Shown here: one piece after another, positions 1 through 7,951 of the stretch
Layout: each line of letters opens with the position of its first letter
Numbering within the stretch: the stretch's first letter is position 1
Assembly (NCBI RefSeq): GCF_029892565.1
Contig: NZ_JARXVH010000011.1
Span: 248,001-312,000, forward strand
Length of the DNA stretch: 64,000 bases
Reading direction: 5' to 3'
DNA from: Streptomyces pseudovenezuelae
GTDB lineage: Bacteria; Actinomycetota; Actinomycetes; Streptomycetales; Streptomycetaceae
Notes under the pieces: generated by a model
Database searches by the model: none
The model's input: the letters and a program-made list of their open reading frames with translations, nothing else
What the model was told of the DNA's origin: nothing
Made by a program: the position numbers and the translations under genes

Positions 1-96
1 CGGAATCGTGACATCCGCCTTGGCGACCGTCAAGGTTTCCCACACGTAACATCCGGTGCACGCGGGCAGGTTCGGTACCGGTCGAAGGAGGCACCC

Positions 97-1179
97 GTGG
101 TGGAGCGGGGTGGTTCGGGCGTGCCCGGCGGGCGGCGCAAGCAGCGCGTGTCCATGGCGGACGTGGCCCGGCTCGCGGGTGTGTCGTCCCAGACGGTCTC
201 ACGGGTCTCCAACGGCCAGCCCGGGGTGGTCGGTTCGACCCGGGAGCAGGTGCTCGCCGCGATGCGGGAGCTGGGCTACCGGCCCAACAGCGCGGCGCGC
301 GCGCTGCGTTACGGCCAGTTCAACACCATCGGCGTGATCCTGTTCAGCCTCTCCTCGACGGGCAACAGCCGTACCGTGGAGGCGATCGCGACGCACGCGG
401 CGGCCGAGGGGTACGCGATCACACTGATCCCGATCGACGTCCCGACGCAGGACAACGTGCTCGGGGCCTTCACGCGGATGGGCGAGCTGGCCGTCGACGC
501 CGTGATCGTCATCATGGAGATCCATCTCCTCGACACCGGTACCGGGTCCTTCCAACTCCCGCCCGGGGTGCACGTCGTGGTCGTGGACTCGGACGCCGGC
601 GACCGCTACAGCGTGGTCGACACCGACCAGAGCGAGGGCGCCCGCACGGCCGTACGCCACCTGCTCGACCTGGGCCACCGCACCGTATGGCATCTGACCG
701 GGCCGGAGACGTCCTTCTCGGCGCAGCGCCGGACCGAGGCGTGGCGGGCCGCTCTTGAGGAGGCGGGGTGTCCGGTGCCGCCGCCGCTGCACGGTGACTG
801 GTCGGCCGAGTCGGGGTACGCGGCCGGTCTCGCGCTGGCCGAACAGGCCGACTGCACGGCGGTGTTCACGTCCAACGACCAGATGGCGCTGGGTCTGCTG
901 CGTGCCTTCCACGAGCGGGGGCGGTCCGTGCCGGACGACGTCAGTGTGGTCGGGTTCGACGACATCCCGGACGCCGCGTACTTCGTGCCGCCGCTGACCA
1001 CCGTCCACCAGGACTTCGCCGAGGTGGGCCGTCGGTGTGTGCGCAAGGCGCTCCAGCAGATCCGCACCGGCGGCGGCTCCCGCCCCGGCACGGATCTGGT
1101 GCCGGCCCGACTGCTGGTCCGGCGGAGCACGGCGGCTCCGCCGGACCAGGGGCTGTCGTTTGGATCAGGTCGGCTGTGA
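97..1179 (+). CDS. LacI-family transcriptional regulator
   Basis: A 360-residue sugar-type repressor. The N-terminal helix-turn-helix (about residues 17-45) reads SMADVARLAGVSSQTVSRVS and is followed by the LacI hinge region and a periplasmic-binding-protein-like effector domain with the usual TNVxVVGFDDIP-type C-terminal block (here VSVVGFDDIPDA). The start is GTG with GAAGGAG 6 bp upstream at 84-90. The effector and target are not visible here; the next gene on this strand is unrelated and any divergent partner would lie left of the window. The final nine codons and the stop lie inside a MITE-like inverted repeat (1148-1243), so the native C-terminus was probably replaced by the insertion. 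The ligand-binding domain is otherwise full length, so the protein is likely functional. Confidence 0.93.
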   Translation: MVERGGSGVPGGRRKQRVSMADVARLAGVSSQTVSRVSNGQPGVVGSTREQVLAAMRELGYRPNSAARALRYGQFNTIGVILFSLSSTGNSRTVEAIATHAAAEGYAITLIPIDVPTQDNVLGAFTRMGELAVDAVIVIMEIHLLDTGTGSFQLPPGVHVVVVDSDAGDRYSVVDTDQSEGARTAVRHLLDLGHRTVWHLTGPETSFSAQRRTEAWRAALEEAGCPVPPPLHGDWSAESGYAAGLALAEQADCTAVFTSNDQMALGLLRAFHERGRSVPDDVSVVGFDDIPDAAYFVPPLTTVHQDFAEVGRRCVRKALQQIRTGGGSRPGTDLVPARLLVRRSTAAPPDQGLSFGSGRL

Positions 1180-1243
1180 GGCTCGGTGTGTCCTGGCCGA
1201 GCCGAGCGCCCGCGACGCCGAGCTGATCCAGACGACAGCCCCT
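1148..1243. repeat. MITE-like 27-bp inverted repeat, or giant terminator
   Basis: Arms 1148-1174 and 1217-1243 match with two mismatches over 27 bp; the ends read AGGGGCTGTCG / CGACAGCCCCT. A smaller GGCTCGG/CCGAGCC hairpin (about 1180-1204) sits between them. The left arm encodes the last residues and stop of the LacI gene and the right arm ends 5 bp before the stop of the convergent oxidoreductase gene. Terminal arms beginning with a G-run and CTGTC resemble ends of IS elements, which suggests a non-autonomous element. No target-site duplication is obvious. A bidirectional transcription terminator is an equally possible function, and both could be true. No second copy was found in the window. 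Confidence 0.6.
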
Positions 1244-1248
1244 AAGCG

Positions 1249-2112
1249 TCAGGCGATCGCCGCCGCGAGCAGCTCGATCTGCTCAAGACCCGAACCGGTG
1301 GGGACGAAGATGAGCTCGTCGCAGCCACTGGCCTCGAACGCGGCGGCGTACGACTTGACCATGTCGGGGGTCACCGCGGCGCTCGCGGCGATCTGGGCGG
1401 CCACGTCGCCCATGATGCCGTAGTAGTCCAGGAGGTAGCCGTCCGCCTGGGCGCGGGCGTTCGGGCCGAGCCCGAAGTAGGCCAGGGACAGCTTGCGGGG
1501 CTTGCCCGGGCGTCCGGCCTCCTGCCAGGCGGCGTCCACACCGGCCGCGGCCTCCGCGAACATGTCGGGCGAGCCGCCGCCCATGATCCAGCCGTCGGCC
1601 AGCCTGGCCACCCGTCGGAAACTGATGTCGGTCGAGCCGCCGAGGATCAGCTCCGGACCGCCGTCGCGTACGGGCGTCGGCCCGATCCCGCCGGCGAATC
1701 CGCGCTTCTCGCCGGCCCAGATGTGCTTCATCTCCTCGATCTGCTCCTCGAAGCGGCGCCCCCTGCCCTTGGTGGACAGGCCGCTGGCCGCGAAGTCGTC
1801 GTCACGCCCGCCGAGCCCCGCGCCCAGGACGAAGCGTCCGCCCGAGATGCGTTCGAGTGAGGCCGCCTGCTTCGCCAGCAGCGCGGCGTTCGCGTACAGC
1901 GGCGCGAGCAGCACGCTCGTCGTCAGGCGGATCCGGCTGGTGACCGCGGCGGCCGCGGAGAGGGCGATCAGTTCCTCGTAGCCCTGGTACACCAGCCTGC
2001 CGATGGTGCCCAGTGTGCTGAATCCCGCCCCCTCGGCCTGTCGGGCCCAGTCGAGCAGATTCTGTGGTTCGGTGCCGGGAACCGTGTTCGGAAGGCCGAT
2101 CCCGATGTCCAT
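1249..2112 (-). CDS. LLM-class flavin-dependent oxidoreductase
   Basis: 287 residues with the luciferase-like monooxygenase fold: N-terminal MDIGIGLPN strand, the SRIRLTTSVLLAP segment, the SGGRFVLGAGLGGRDDDF block and a C-terminal helix typical of F420- or FMN-dependent members. Such enzymes oxidise or reduce small organic substrates; the substrate cannot be inferred. ATG is preceded by GGAGGAA with 3-4 nt spacing to the start region. It stands alone, convergent with the LacI gene. Length is slightly short for the family (usually 290-350) but all core segments are present. An F420 cofactor is an inference from the family's distribution in actinobacteria. Confidence 0.88.
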   Translation of the reverse strand: MDIGIGLPNTVPGTEPQNLLDWARQAEGAGFSTLGTIGRLVYQGYEELIALSAAAAVTSRIRLTTSVLLAPLYANAALLAKQAASLERISGGRFVLGAGLGGRDDDFAASGLSTKGRGRRFEEQIEEMKHIWAGEKRGFAGGIGPTPVRDGGPELILGGSTDISFRRVARLADGWIMGGGSPDMFAEAAAGVDAAWQEAGRPGKPRKLSLAYFGLGPNARAQADGYLLDYYGIMGDVAAQIAASAAVTPDMVKSYAAAFEASGCDELIFVPTGSGLEQIELLAAAIA

Positions 2113-2186
2113 CTGTTCCTCCGGTCATAGGAACTCGTTTCGCCCCCATCATGCGCACAGGTGACGGTCCGGCGACCGCTCGTGGG

Positions 2187-2822
2187 TCAGATTCCGACAC
2201 CGGCCGGGTGATAGGCCGGGCGACGGCCCGCCCAGCCGAGCAGCACCACGGAGCACGCCGCCGCGAGCGCGCACCAGGTCGAGACGAACTCCGTCCGCCA
2301 CAGCGCCGAGCAGATCACCGCACCCACGGTGACCAGCACCCCTAGCCCCACCAGCCACCGGTCCCCGGCCAGCAGCAGCGCGCCGACGGTGGCGATCAGG
2401 TAGCTCGCGATGAGCAGGCGCCCGTTCTCCAGCCCGACGACGTAGCCGACGGTGTGGCCGCGGATGTCGGCGCGCACGGTACGGGTGGCCAGGCTGTAGG
2501 CCAGCACGGCAGCGGTCAGGACGCCGGAGGCCAGCGGAACCATCAGCCGGGGTCTGGCGTGCGAGGGCGCGGCGCACAGGACGGCGACGGGTACCCACAC
2601 CGCCAGCAGCGGCAGGGCGATGACGGCCCAGGCGACGGTGGCCGGGCCGGTGCCGCCGCCGTTGCGCCAGACCTGGGCCTCGACCAGCTGGTGGGCGCCG
2701 AGCAGCAGGGGCAGCGCGGCGAGGGGTACGTCCCTGCGACGACGGGTCCGTGCCACGCAGACCGCGCCGACGGAGGCGATGGCGGTACCCGCCCAGAGAT
2801 CGGCCGTCGCACTCCAGCACAT
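2187..2822 (-). CDS. DUF6629-family multi-pass membrane protein
   Basis: 211 residues starting MCWSATADLWAG, the characteristic N-terminus of the actinobacterial DUF6629 family. It has about seven hydrophobic segments separated by short charged loops, including a conserved HQLVEAQVW helix near residue 45, and no soluble domain. Function is unknown. It is divergent from the DUF2071 gene at 2911 with an 88-bp shared intergenic region. The arrangement of small TM helices with an internal H and E/Q motif resembles sensor-like integral proteins, but nothing establishes a role. Confidence 0.8.
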   Translation of the reverse strand: MCWSATADLWAGTAIASVGAVCVARTRRRRDVPLAALPLLLGAHQLVEAQVWRNGGGTGPATVAWAVIALPLLAVWVPVAVLCAAPSHARPRLMVPLASGVLTAAVLAYSLATRTVRADIRGHTVGYVVGLENGRLLIASYLIATVGALLLAGDRWLVGLGVLVTVGAVICSALWRTEFVSTWCALAAACSVVLLGWAGRRPAYHPAGVGI

Positions 2823-2910
2823 CGCGTCACCATCACCTCGACCGTCACGGCCTCCTCTGGGGCACCCACCACGCTATGACCCAACTCCTCCCTCTGCCAT
2901 CCTGACCCTC

Positions 2911-3672
2911 GTGCCGAACCCCGCCCCCGTCACCCCGGACGCGCCCACCGTCATAGGCGCCCCGCTCCTCACCCAGCAGTGGCTCGACCTCACGTTCATC
3001 CACTGGGCCGTCCAACCGGACGTCGTGGCACCGCTGTTGCCACCCGGCACCGTTCCGGACACACACGACGGGCTGACCTTCGTAGGGCTCGTCGCCTTCC
3101 GGATGGACCGGGTCGGCTGGCTGCGGCTGCCCGGGGTGCCGTACCTCGGGACCTTCCCGGAGACCAATGTGCGGCTCTACTCGGTGGACGCGCACGGGCG
3201 GCGCGGTGTCGTGTTCCGCTCGATGGACGCCTCGCGGCTGATCCCGGTGGTGATGGGCCGCCTCGGCTTCCGGCTGCCGTACCTGTGGTCGCGGATGACC
3301 GTCCGCGCGGACGGCGACACCGTCGCCTACCGCAGCTCCCGCCGCTGGCCCGGCCCACGCGGCGCGCACAGCCGCATCACCGTGCGGACCGGCGAACGCA
3401 TCGGGGAACCAACGGAGTTGGAGCACTTCCTCACCGCCCGCTGGGGCATGCACAACGCCTTCTTCGGCGGCGCCGACCCCCTGGCCTTCCTCCCGAACGA
3501 CCACCCGCGCTGGCCGCTGTACCGCGCCGAACTCCTCACCTGCGAAGAGAACCTCGTCACCGCGGCCGGACTGCCCGCCCCCGTCGACCCCCCGGTCAGC
3601 GTCCTGTACTCCCCCGGCGTCCCGGTACGCCTGGGCCGCCCGGCCCGCCCGGCAGGCATCCCGACACCCTGA
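2911..3672 (+). CDS. DUF2071 (YqjF-like) protein
   Basis: 253 residues from GTG at 2911. The DUF2071 signature is seen as QQWLDLTFIHWAVQPDVVAPLLPPG near the N-terminus, then FVGLVAFRM, TFPETNVRLYS and RWGMHNAFFG blocks across the full length, matching the family's usual 230-250 residues. The open frame extends upstream to 2620, but that part is antisense to the DUF6629 gene and lacks a start with a ribosome binding site. Function is undetermined; DUF2071 has an acetoacetate-decarboxylase-like fold according to general family knowledge. The next gene (3694) follows 21 bp later and may be co-transcribed. Confidence 0.85.
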   Translation: MPNPAPVTPDAPTVIGAPLLTQQWLDLTFIHWAVQPDVVAPLLPPGTVPDTHDGLTFVGLVAFRMDRVGWLRLPGVPYLGTFPETNVRLYSVDAHGRRGVVFRSMDASRLIPVVMGRLGFRLPYLWSRMTVRADGDTVAYRSSRRWPGPRGAHSRITVRTGERIGEPTELEHFLTARWGMHNAFFGGADPLAFLPNDHPRWPLYRAELLTCEENLVTAAGLPAPVDPPVSVLYSPGVPVRLGRPARPAGIPTP

Positions 3673-3693
3673 AGCGACGCGGAGGGAGACGCG

Positions 3694-4332
3694 ATGACGT
3701 CGAAGGCGGCCAGGCGCAGGTCCAAGAAGAACCAGCAGATGTGGGCGTCGAGGGCGGCACAGCGGAAAGCGGCGCAAGAAGGCACGGCAGCCGACTCGTG
3801 GCCACGGCTGAAAGCGGTCACCCGCGCCATGGCAGCCGTGGCAGCCCTCCTCGGCCTCCTGTACCTCGGCGTGTTCGCGGGGTGGATGCTCGCCGGAGCA
3901 GTCGGACTGATCGGGACACCCGGCCGCCTGCACGTGGAGTCGTGCCGGGCCACCCATGTTCCGAAGGCGTCCACGGAGTGCGGCGGTGAACTCCGGTCAC
4001 CCGGTGGCCAGTTGGCGGACCCCGACGCGGTCATCCTGGGCAACTACCGGGTCGGCACCACGATCTCGGTACGTGACGAGCCGGTGATGGGCCTCGAAGA
4101 GGTCGGGTTCCGGCCCGTGGTGGGTTGGGCGACGCTGACGACGGTGACCCCGCTCACCTTTGTGATCTTGATACGGGAGGGAGTGCCCGTGCCCGGCCCA
4201 CTGGGTCGCCTCCCCGAAGTGGTGGGCGGCCGATGGCCCGTGCGCTGTCTGGGCGCGATCGTGGTCGTCGGGGCGCTGACATACGGCGTGCCCCTCGTCT
4301 ACGGGCTGATCACTTCCTTGTTCCAGAACTGA
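3694..4332 (+). CDS. Hypothetical membrane protein
   Basis: 212 residues, not recognised. The first 40 residues are strongly basic and Ala/Gln rich (MTSKAARRRSKKNQQMWASR), followed by a TM helix (about 45-70), an external segment of about 60 residues with two cysteines (SCRATH and TECGGEL, possibly a disulfide), a second hydrophobic segment around 135-150 and a C-terminal TM helix (about 185-208). GGAGG lies 7-8 nt upstream of ATG. The spacing to the preceding DUF2071 gene (21 bp) suggests co-transcription. A long inverted repeat downstream (4349-4386) terminates it. Confidence 0.75.
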   Translation: MTSKAARRRSKKNQQMWASRAAQRKAAQEGTAADSWPRLKAVTRAMAAVAALLGLLYLGVFAGWMLAGAVGLIGTPGRLHVESCRATHVPKASTECGGELRSPGGQLADPDAVILGNYRVGTTISVRDEPVMGLEEVGFRPVVGWATLTTVTPLTFVILIREGVPVPGPLGRLPEVVGGRWPVRCLGAIVVVGALTYGVPLVYGLITSLFQN

Positions 4333-4348
4333 TTCGGGCCGGACGGCA

Positions 4349-4386
4349 CCGGGGCCTTCGCCGTCACCGGTCGGCGAAGACCCCGG
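4349..4386. terminator. Bidirectional terminator hairpin
   Basis: A 15-bp stem with one mismatch (4349-4363 / 4372-4386) and an 8-nt loop lies between the convergent membrane-protein and protease genes. The arms begin CCGGGGCCTTCG and end CGAAGACCCCGG. No T-tract follows, as is common in Streptomyces. Confidence 0.8.
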
Positions 4387-4400
4387 GATCAGGGATGCGG

Positions 4401-5564
4401 TCAGGCCGTGTGCAGGGTCAGGCCGTAGCGGTTGAGGATCTCGTTGATGGGCTGGAACCAGGTCTCGCCGCCGCTGCTGCAGTTGCCCCAGCCGCCGGAG
4501 GTGACGCCCTGTGCCTGGTCGCCGCTGATGAACGACCCACCGGAGTCGCCCGGTTCGGCGCAGACGCTGGTCTTGGTGAGCTGATGCACCGCGCCCTGGC
4601 TGTAGTTGACGGTCTCGTTCAGGGCCAGCACGTTGCCGCAGTGCCAGTGGGTGGTCGAACCCGAGCGGCAGATGGAGGAGCCGACGGGCGCCACCGCCGA
4701 GCCACGCACCAACTGGTCGGAGACGGTGCCCCAACCGAGCACGACCGGGACCGTCCACCAGCCGCTGCCCACGTTGACCCAGGCGTAGTCGTTGTCCGGG
4801 AACGAGGAGCCCTGGAAATTGCCGACGTAGGAGCGGTCCCAGCCGTAGACGGCGGCGGAGGGCTGACCGCAGTGCCCGGCGGTGACGAAGCCGCCGTACA
4901 CCGAGAACCCTATGGAGCAGCGGACGTTGCCCGTGTAGTACGGGTCGCCGCCGACCGTGCCGGCCGCGAAGGTGCCGGGCGCCGAGGCGACCGTCTCGAC
5001 GGTGACCGGACCCGTTTGGCGGGCCTGGGACAGGAAGGTCCGGACATCGTTGTCAGCACGGTCGCTCTTGACCACCTCGACGACGACCGTGCCGGCTGTC
5101 GGATCCACGTGCCAACTGCTCACGCCGGCAGGGGCGTTCAGCCGGTCGATGCGTGCCTTGGTCGCGTCGAGTTCTCGAGCGCTGTGCCGGACGGTGCGGA
5201 TCGTGGCGCCGGTGGCACGGACGGCCTGGCGGGTGGCGGCGGAGGCGTTCGAGGTGACGGCCACGGTGAGCCGGTTGCTCGTGGCGTCGAACCAGGAGCC
5301 GCCGTACGCCGCTCCGGCGGCCTTGCGCGCCTTCGGGTCGATGTCCGTGGCGGTCTTCTCGGCCTTCAGGCGGGCCACGGCCTGGGACTTGGTCAGGCCG
5401 AAGTCCCGCTGCATGGCCGACAGCAGTCCGGCCGAGGCGGGTTGGTGGTCGGTGGGGGAAGCGGCGGCGTCGTTCGCCACCGCGGGGAGGGTGCCTGCGG
5501 CGGTCCAGGTGCCGAGCATCAGCAGGGCGGCCAGGCCGGCGTGCATGAGTCGCTTGCGTCTCAA
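4401..5564 (-). CDS. Streptogrisin-type secreted serine protease (S1 family) with pro-region
   Basis: Start chosen as TTG at 5564 (GAAGGG 8 nt upstream) giving 387 residues. A Sec signal peptide covers about residues 1-30 (RRKRL then a hydrophobic core ending LPAVA). A propeptide follows to about residue 200, with the alpha-lytic protease pro-domain pattern (LLSAMQRDFGLTKSQAVARL). The mature chymotrypsin-like domain has His231 in TAGHC, Asp259 in DNDYAW and Ser341 in GDSGGS, and four or more cysteines for disulfides. It should be exported and self-processed to an extracellular endopeptidase. A 14-bp perfect LacI-type palindrome at 5616-5629 lies between promoter and start, implying carbon-source control. 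A longer frame to 5630 is possible but lacks a binding site and would include the operator. Confidence 0.93.
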   Translation of the reverse strand: MRRKRLMHAGLAALLMLGTWTAAGTLPAVANDAAASPTDHQPASAGLLSAMQRDFGLTKSQAVARLKAEKTATDIDPKARKAAGAAYGGSWFDATSNRLTVAVTSNASAATRQAVRATGATIRTVRHSARELDATKARIDRLNAPAGVSSWHVDPTAGTVVVEVVKSDRADNDVRTFLSQARQTGPVTVETVASAPGTFAAGTVGGDPYYTGNVRCSIGFSVYGGFVTAGHCGQPSAAVYGWDRSYVGNFQGSSFPDNDYAWVNVGSGWWTVPVVLGWGTVSDQLVRGSAVAPVGSSICRSGSTTHWHCGNVLALNETVNYSQGAVHQLTKTSVCAEPGDSGGSFISGDQAQGVTSGGWGNCSSGGETWFQPINEILNRYGLTLHTA

Positions 5565-5615
5565 GGGAGTTGCCCTTCGTCGTTCCAACAAGGTGGGGGT
5601 GGAACAGCGGGTGCG

Positions 5616-5629
5616 TGAGAGCGCTCTCA
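5616..5629. promoter_or_regulatory. LacI-type operator (TGAGAGCGCTCTCA)
   Basis: A perfect 14-bp palindrome centred 58 bp before the protease start. It has the AGCGCT core of Streptomyces LacI-family operators such as the cellobiose regulator box TGGGAGCGCTCCCA. It lies just downstream of the predicted transcription start, a repressing position. Confidence 0.75.
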
Positions 5630-5643
5630 ATCGTGCGCGGCAG

Positions 5644-5672
5644 AGTTTAGCGGCGATATTCGGTCAGGTCCA
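5644..5672 (-). promoter_or_regulatory. Predicted promoter of the protease gene
   Basis: On the minus strand TGGACC (5672-5667), 17-nt spacer, TAAACT (5649-5644). The start of transcription would be near 5637, placing the operator at about +8 to +21. Confidence 0.5.
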
Positions 5673-5818
5673 TGCCAATCACGAGGACAGTTTCGACCGA
5701 GAGGGAAAGCCACCTCGATCGGCGCACCGCGCGGCTCGGGGCCCGGCCGGCGGGCCGTTGTCAGTACCCCGCGTTACTGTGCGGACATCTGACCTCTGCC
5801 CCTCATCGGGAGGCACTC

Positions 5819-6232
5819 ATGACGTCACGACTCAACCCCTACATCAGCTTCGACGGCGATGCCCGTCAGGCGCTGGAGTTCTATCAGGAGGTGTTCGGCG
5901 GCGAGCTGGCGCTGAACACCTTCGGGGAGGCCGGCCTGCCGGACGCCTCTCACGCCGACAAGATCATGCACGGCATGCTGGAGACGCCCGGCGGCTTCAC
6001 CCTCATGGGCGCGGACACCCCGCCCGAGATGCAGTACACCCCCGGCGGCAACTTCTCGGTGAGCCTCAGCGGCGACGACGACGCCGACCTGCGCGGCTAC
6101 TGGGAGAAGCTGTCGGCCGACGGCACGGTGGTCGTGCCGCTGGACAAGCAGATGTGGGGTGACGTGTTCGGCATGTGTACCGACCGGTTCGGCATCCCGT
6201 GGATGGTCAACATCGGCCAGGCACAGGACTGA
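5819..6232 (+). CDS. VOC-family (PhnB-like) protein
   Basis: 137 residues, ATG at 5819 with GGGAGG 6 nt upstream. The sequence NPYISFDGDARQALEFYQEVFGGEL and the C-terminal DRFGIPWMVNIG are the two ends of the PhnB/YjdN glyoxalase-bleomycin-resistance-dioxygenase fold. Members are metal-dependent or ligand-binding single-domain proteins; true function is generally unknown and phosphonate metabolism should not be assumed. It stands convergent with the PIG-L gene, separated by only 10 bp. Confidence 0.88.
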   Translation: MTSRLNPYISFDGDARQALEFYQEVFGGELALNTFGEAGLPDASHADKIMHGMLETPGGFTLMGADTPPEMQYTPGGNFSVSLSGDDDADLRGYWEKLSADGTVVVPLDKQMWGDVFGMCTDRFGIPWMVNIGQAQD

Positions 6233-6242
6233 CGGCCGAGCG

Positions 6243-7034
6243 TCACCGCAGCCAGGGCGGCGGCCCCTCGAAGGCGAGTTGGTGTACGTCGAAGAGGACC
6301 GCCGCCTCGACACCGAGCGCCGGGCCCGCCATCCCGGCCGCCCAGGTCAGGAAGGGCCGGGGTTCGAAGCCCTGCGCCCCGAGCCCCTTGGTGTACTCGG
6401 CGTGCGCGGCCAGCGAAGCGATCCCCCGCTCCAGCGGCTCGCCGGTGATGTCCACGCCGTGACTGGGCCGCTCGGCGCCGGCGAAGCACACCGCGCGGAC
6501 TCCGCTCCAGGGTTCCAAACCCTCCTCGGCGAGCTCCGGGAAGATCCAGCGGTTGCCGGCGTCCCGTGCCGCGTCCAGCGCGGCGAGTCCGACCACGCGA
6601 TGGTCGGCCTGGTTGGTCATTCCGCCGATCATGCGGACGCTGAACGCCCCGGACACGACCACCTCCGGGCGGTGCCGGCGGATCGCGCGCACGATGTCAC
6701 GGCGCAGCGCGGGGCCGTACTCGACGATCCCGTCGGTGTGGTCGAGGAACTCCACCGTGTCCACGCCGACCTCACGCGCCCCGGCCCGCTCCTCGGCTTC
6801 CCGCAGCGGGGCGGCCTGGTCCGGGTGCAGTCCGTCGATGCCCGCCTCGCCGCGCGTGGCGAGCAGATACGTGACCCGTTTCCCCTGGGCCGTCCACCGG
6901 GCCACGGCGGACGCCGTCCCGTACTCGATGTCGTCCGGATGTGCCGCCACGGCCAGACATCGTTCCCAGTCCTCCGGCAGCACCGGGAGGGCGGATCCGG
7001 CGCCGAATGCGCTCGCGTCGTCGAGAGTCGTCAT
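6243..7034 (-). CDS. PIG-L (LmbE-like) family deacetylase
   Basis: 263 residues. The zinc-binding motif AHPDDIEYG (about residues 31-39) and the second metal ligand region NQADHRVVGLAALDAARDAG (about 141-160) define the LmbE/PIG-L N-deacetylase family. These enzymes remove acetyl groups from GlcNAc-type substrates, including in mycothiol synthesis and detoxification. The core and length fit but neighbours give no hint of the substrate, and the sequence is not obviously MshB or Mca. A 12-bp palindrome GCCCCTAGGGGC (7096-7107) lies between this gene and the IclR gene upstream. Confidence 0.88.
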   Translation of the reverse strand: MTTLDDASAFGAGSALPVLPEDWERCLAVAAHPDDIEYGTASAVARWTAQGKRVTYLLATRGEAGIDGLHPDQAAPLREAEERAGAREVGVDTVEFLDHTDGIVEYGPALRRDIVRAIRRHRPEVVVSGAFSVRMIGGMTNQADHRVVGLAALDAARDAGNRWIFPELAEEGLEPWSGVRAVCFAGAERPSHGVDITGEPLERGIASLAAHAEYTKGLGAQGFEPRPFLTWAAGMAGPALGVEAAVLFDVHQLAFEGPPPWLR

Positions 7035-7095
7035 GTCCGAATGATGACGGTCCCGGCAGCTGTACCGATAGAGGCGCGTATATCCGATTGGCGCT

Positions 7096-7107
7096 GCCCC
7101 TAGGGGC
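7096..7107. promoter_or_regulatory. Perfect 12-bp palindrome GCCCCTAGGGGC
   Basis: It sits in the 84-bp gap downstream of the IclR gene and 62 bp upstream of the PIG-L start. It could be an operator or a short stem at the end of the IclR transcript; the sequence alone does not decide. Confidence 0.3.
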
Positions 7108-7118
7108 GTGATTCCGGC

Positions 7119-7844
7119 TCAGCGCGCCTGGCGCAGCGCCCTGGACAGTCCGAGCGCGGCGGTGCGTACGGCCGGGGCGAGCTGGGCGGGGCTGAAGCGG
7201 GCTCGTGGCACGGCGACCGAGAGTGCGGCCACGGCGATGCCGCCGCCGTCGAAGACCGGGGCGGCGATGCAGCACACGCCCAGCGCGGCCTCCTGCTCCT
7301 CGTAGGCGAGGCCCGCGACCTGTGCCTGTTCGACGGCGGTGCGCAGCCGCATCGGGTCGGTCACGGAGTGCGCGGTCAGGCGTGGGAGCGGCTCGGCGAG
7401 GATCCGCTCGGTTAGCTCCGGGCCCGAGAAGGCGAGCAGCGCCTTGCCCACACCCGTGCAGGTCAGGGGGAGCCTGCCGCCGACCCGGGACGGGAGGGGC
7501 AGCGGGTCGTGGCCGTGGACGCGCTCCAGGTAGATCACGTCGTGGTCGTCGCGGACACCGAGGTGGACGGTCTCGTGCGTGGCCTCGTAGAGGTCCTGCA
7601 CGAAGGGCAGTGCCGTCTCGCGCAGGCCGTGGCGGCGGGGCACGAGCGTGCCGAGTTCGAAGAGCTTGCCGCCGAGCCGGTAGACCGCCCCGGCCCGCTC
7701 AAGGAATCCGAGCCGCACCAGGTCCGCGGCCAGCCGGTGCGTGGTGGTCTTGCTGAAGCCGGTGAGCTCCGCGAGTTCCGTCAGACGGTACGAGCCGCCG
7801 TCGGGGCGGTAGCAGTCCAGGATGACCGCCGCTTTGTCCAGCAT
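7119..7844 (-). CDS. IclR-family transcriptional regulator of the adjacent hydratase/aldolase operon
   Basis: 241 residues from ATG at 7844 (AGGGCAAC immediately upstream); a GTG at 7871 gives nine more residues but would overlap the operator. A winged helix occupies residues 1-65 (LTELAELTGFSKTTTHRLAADLVRLGFLE), followed by an IclR effector domain with the GVGKALLAF block and a C-terminal GGGIAVAALSVAVPRARF segment. IclR proteins typically control aromatic-acid catabolism in response to a pathway metabolite. It is divergent from the meta-cleavage operon at 7952, and a 19-bp palindrome lies at its 5' end, so it probably regulates both itself and that operon. Confidence 0.93.
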   Translation of the reverse strand: MLDKAAVILDCYRPDGGSYRLTELAELTGFSKTTTHRLAADLVRLGFLERAGAVYRLGGKLFELGTLVPRRHGLRETALPFVQDLYEATHETVHLGVRDDHDVIYLERVHGHDPLPLPSRVGGRLPLTCTGVGKALLAFSGPELTERILAEPLPRLTAHSVTDPMRLRTAVEQAQVAGLAYEEQEAALGVCCIAAPVFDGGGIAVAALSVAVPRARFSPAQLAPAVRTAALGLSRALRQAR

Positions 7845-7858
7845 GTTGCCCTGGTCCG

Positions 7859-7877
7859 TGTTCCGTAGCACGGAACA
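7859..7877. promoter_or_regulatory. IclR operator, 19-bp perfect inverted repeat
   Basis: TGTTCCGTAGCACGGAACA: eight-bp arms around a 3-bp centre, between the divergent IclR and hydratase genes and directly upstream of the operon's -35 region at 7882. Size and symmetry fit IclR-family operators. Confidence 0.8.
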
Positions 7878-7881
7878 ATAA

Positions 7882-7911
7882 TTGCCGCTGTGTCCCGATC
7901 ACGTCTATACC
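7882..7911 (+). promoter_or_regulatory. Predicted promoter of the meta-cleavage operon
   Basis: TTGCCG (7882-7887), 18-nt spacer, TATACC (7906-7911). The operator abuts the -35 box, so regulator binding could either block or recruit polymerase. Confidence 0.5.
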
Positions 7912-7951
7912 GGACTTCATCACACCTTCGTACGTCCCTTGGAGTGGTCGC

